Positions 62,301 through 64,000 of a DNA stretch of 64,000 bases are shown here, piece after piece. Position 1 is the stretch's first letter; the number at the start of each line of letters is the position of its first letter. Source of the stretch: Winogradskyella pelagia (GTDB taxonomy: Bacteria; Bacteroidota; Bacteroidia; Flavobacteriales; Flavobacteriaceae); assembly GCF_017581965.1 (NCBI RefSeq), contig NZ_JAGEVF010000008.1, positions 62,001 to 126,000 on the forward strand. The letters are read 5' to 3'. Position numbers and translations under genes: made by a program. The notes beneath the pieces are model-generated. The model had not been told where the DNA came from and ran no database searches. It was given only the letters and a program-made list of their open reading frames with translations.

Positions 62301-64000
62301 CTAACCATTACTGTTGAAATTGAAAAGAATAACAAAATAATCGCAACACATCGTATAGACCTAAATAACCAAAAGAAGACCTTGGATATTCCTATTCTAA
62401 AATCTGATTTAGGAGGTTTTGTAGTGCATTGTAGTTTTGCTGCATACAATAGCTACAACGTTAAAAGTCTACAGGTTAATGTACCCTATCCCAAAACCGA
62501 ATTGTCTATTGAAACTAAAACGTTTAGAGATAAATTACAACCAGGCTCTGAAGAAACCTGGAGCTTTAGCATAAAAGGTCCTAAATCTGAAAAGGTCACA
62601 GCCGAATTATTAGCTAGTATGTACGACGCTTCATTAGATGAATTCTTGCCACATAGTTGGGACTTTAATCCAATACTAAACTGGGACTACTATAGTCAAA
62701 TCCCTAAACGCTACAACCAAAGCTTTGGTCTCACTGGTTTTAGATTTTACAACAGCTTTGCACGACCAGCATCTTACCAACATCAGAGCTTTGACCATTT
62801 AAATTGGTTTGGGTTCTATTTTGATGGTGACAACCATAGGTATTTAGCTAGACGTATGGATGCTCCAGCAGACGGTGTTGTCGCCGTTCAAGAAGACTCA
62901 GAAACACCAATAGCAGATATTTCGGCATCACTATCAGGACAAATACCAGGTTTAATTATCTCAACAGGCTCTGGACAGTCTAATCTTGATAGTTTGGCAA
63001 TTCTCCGAGGAACTAGTTCCATAGGCGGAAACAAAGAACCGCTGTATGTAATTGATGGAGAAATAGTAACAGAGTCTAATTTTAGACGAATTAAACAGGA
63101 GGATGTTATATCAATCAAAATATTAAAGCCTGATGAGGCTCAAGCTATTTATGGTAAAAAAGGCGCCAATGGTGTTGTTGTTATCACCACAAAAAAAGGT
63201 GAGGAAGATTTACTAAAAATTAAGGTGCGCAAAAACCTCCAAGAAACGGCATTTTTCTTTCCACAGCTACAGACAGATTCTGATGGCAACGTGAGTTTTA
63301 ATTTTACAGCTCCAGAGGCCTTGACCAAATGGAAATTGCAATTACTGGCCCACACAAAAAATTTAAAAAGTACAGTAGGTCAGTATGAAACCATTACCCA
63401 AAAAGAGCTCATGGTCATTCCTAACGCACCGCGATTTTTAAGGGAAGGTGATGAAATCACTATAAGTGCCAAAATCGCCAACCTTACTGATAAATCTCTT
63501 AACGGCATTTCTAGTATACAGTTATCAAACGCTTTAACAGGCACCAATATCACCTCAATTTTAATTTCAGAAATCGGTGAAATAGATACACTTTTTTCTG
63601 TAGATGCTAAAGGAAATACCCAAGTCTCTTGGCATTTAAAAATACCTGATGGTATTGAAGCAATTCAATACAAGGTCATTGCAAAAACAAAAAAATTCAG
63701 TGATGGCGAACAAAATGTATTACCTGTTTTAACTAATCGCATTTTAGTCACAGAGGCTTTACCAATGTGGATCCGGTCGAATCAACAAAAAACTTTCACT
63801 TTAGATAAATTAACTTCAAATACGTCGGTATCACTTAAATATCATAGACTTACCTTAGAATTAACTTCTAATCCAGCTTGGTATGCCATACAGGTCCTAC
63901 CTTACCTTATGGAGTTTCCATACGATTGCAACGAGCAAATCTTTGCACGCTACTATGCTAATGCCTTAGCCAGACATATTGTATCCTCCAACCCAAAAAT
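59310..64000 (+). CDS. Alpha-2-macroglobulin family protein with inserted TonB-plug-like domain, 3'-truncated
   Basis: At least 1563 residues, running off the right edge. It starts at ATG 59310 with a signal peptide (M-K-K-I-R-L-V-F-I-L-L-S-L-S-A-L-S-N-A). It has an N-terminal helical/TPR-like region, several macroglobulin beta-sandwich domains (including the MG2-like Y-R-P-G-Q-V-V-Y-F-K-G), a bait-type region, and near the end the thioester motif C-N-E-Q (Cys1540), the canonical CxEQ. At about residues 1193-1297 a segment reads P-L-Y-V-I-D-G, then I-L-K-P-D-E-A-Q-A-I-Y-G-K-K-G-A-N-G-V-V-V-I-T-T, a SusC/TonB receptor plug. Bacterial macroglobulins trap proteases in the periplasm. Confidence 0.9.
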   Translation, partial: MKKIRLVFILLSLSALSNAQNNFDKEWAMVTDFEQKGLTKSAAEQVDVIYNKAKSQNIHQQVVKALLFKSKYGLILEENAQLKIVEQFKSEIETTTSLPTKHLLENILATMYWQYFQQNRYKFYQRSQTAIQPNDDFRTWDLKTLFNEIHSYYQRSLRNGILLQQERLTDYKALLVEAKNSKDYRPTLFDLLSHNALNFYQTDENSITQPAQKFVIADEAFLSPSKKFINLNIASEDSTSLQLNALKIYQSLLRFHSSNPSSLAFVNSDIERLRFVYQNSVNSKKTELLLSTLKESALNIESSEQSSLYNFEIAKVLKEEGNKFNSQNQNISNYDSTRWKLKEAYNLCTQVIKEWPNSPGAKKCEALKDEILYPELQLQAETFIPVSAASRVLVNYRNLNEFNLKIFKVTKKQLNTYNSFYNTKDRKGFIDKLRVYNDLKSSLKNEGDFQNHSTELIIPSLPNGLYLLKAETPKGRDVFATAHIQVTDFALIENRERQANVYQLINRSTGMPIANAEVQIKYYNNSKTQLTKKTTSNTYGKFYLDKDDNYYRRIEIQANYDKQTAYFGQYSMGRKYKKLKQNKYSYNTFLFTDRSLYRPGQVVYFKGIVTETLNSERKTRVLDGENITTTLHNVNGDKLGEIALKTNDFGSVHGEFILPVGGLTGQFYIKTQSDKIGSGFTYFSVEEYKRPKFEVEFEPITQTFKINNNIKVTGKAIAFAGNNITNAKVAYRVKRQVQFPSWYYWRNPYWNSAPQEITFGETKTNEKGEFELTFKAIPDSNAPKENLPVFRYEVTADITDINGETHSASRTVNVGYHAMTLNLNVKNKIDKNSHKPELEIIAQNLNGERIPANGLLSIYKLSPPKTVLRPRPWRAPDYQVLPKDEFKALFPHDAYKNEHLIQNWNKGKKVFSRNFNTQDDNTIVLKRLKKWPSGKYIIEVKSTDKFGQQVEEKQFISIYDDSENTLADNTLFEAYLDKVSYTNQGMAKLTLGTAAKDLTITVEIEKNNKIIATHRIDLNNQKKTLDIPILKSDLGGFVVHCSFAAYNSYNVKSLQVNVPYPKTELSIETKTFRDKLQPGSEETWSFSIKGPKSEKVTAELLASMYDASLDEFLPHSWDFNPILNWDYYSQIPKRYNQSFGLTGFRFYNSFARPASYQHQSFDHLNWFGFYFDGDNHRYLARRMDAPADGVVAVQEDSETPIADISASLSGQIPGLIISTGSGQSNLDSLAILRGTSSIGGNKEPLYVIDGEIVTESNFRRIKQEDVISIKILKPDEAQAIYGKKGANGVVVITTKKGEEDLLKIKVRKNLQETAFFFPQLQTDSDGNVSFNFTAPEALTKWKLQLLAHTKNLKSTVGQYETITQKELMVIPNAPRFLREGDEITISAKIANLTDKSLNGISSIQLSNALTGTNITSILISEIGEIDTLFSVDAKGNTQVSWHLKIPDGIEAIQYKVIAKTKKFSDGEQNVLPVLTNRILVTEALPMWIRSNQQKTFTLDKLTSNTSVSLKYHRLTLELTSNPAWYAIQVLPYLMEFPYDCNEQIFARYYANALARHIVSSNPK

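Overview
The window looks like a chromosomal segment of a marine-type Flavobacteriaceae bacterium (Bacteroidota). The signs are AT-rich DNA, promoter-like TAnnTTTG boxes of the Bacteroidetes sigma factor, few Shine-Dalgarno sequences, a type IX secretion C-terminal domain, an alpha-2-macroglobulin with a SusC/TonB-type plug, and the str-S10-spc-alpha ribosomal superoperon followed by carA, eno and gltA. I see no rRNA, tRNA, CRISPR array, prophage or insertion sequence, and no gene-free stretch over 300 bases. Both edges cut genes: a CtlX-like hydrolase at the left and the macroglobulin at the right.

Bases 1-9600 are housekeeping: ctlX (partial), an M14 carboxypeptidase lipoprotein, a Nudix hydrolase, pyrE, an SRPBCC protein, birA, rsfS, ftsH, and a tight LUD-cdsA-psd-ACBP run for phospholipid synthesis. 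Bases 9636-15503 are the most distinctive accessory region. A 6-TM protein is divergent from a polytopic membrane protein paired with a THEP1-like P-loop NTPase. These are followed by a Tat-exported molybdopterin sulfite-oxidase-family enzyme, a membrane-anchored mono-haem cytochrome c, a double-rhodanese lipoprotein and a sterol-desaturase-family hydroxylase. Two near-identical perfect palindromes, ATGTAAC-N4-GTTACAT, sit upstream of the membrane/NTPase pair and of the sulfite oxidase. This suggests one CRP/FNR-type regulon tying the unknown pair to periplasmic sulfite oxidation.

Bases 15518-38078 are all on the minus strand: an amidinotransferase-family hydrolase, gltA, eno, carA (each of the last three with a downstream terminator hairpin), and then, read from the far end, rpsL-rpsG-fusA-rpsJ-(S10)-(spc)-secY-infA-rpmJ-(alpha)-rpoA-rplQ with every expected gene, including rpmJ and rpmD. 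A near-consensus promoter (TTTG-N19-TACCTTTG) drives rpsL. Three oddities lie in the gaps: a terminator-like hairpin and a 41-codon ORF between rpsJ and rplC, an 89-bp sequence duplicated on both sides of rpsM, and a promoter-like box before rpsD.

Bases 38268-52882 carry mixed genes: a BamA/TamA-like outer-membrane protein, an arylsulfotransferase-like T9SS cargo, rlmB, a rhomboid protease, rarA, an unknown secreted protein, a YjjG-type phosphatase, a polysaccharide deacetylase, radC, DUF1569, PaiB-like, a Tat-exported dienelactone hydrolase, an MFS transporter and mpl. Bases 52959-58065 form a TetR-ABC-HlyD-TolC export operon whose ABC subunit has lost most of its nucleotide-binding motifs. 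A TPR protein and a very large alpha-2-macroglobulin with an intact CxEQ thioester motif and an inserted TonB plug-like domain close the window.
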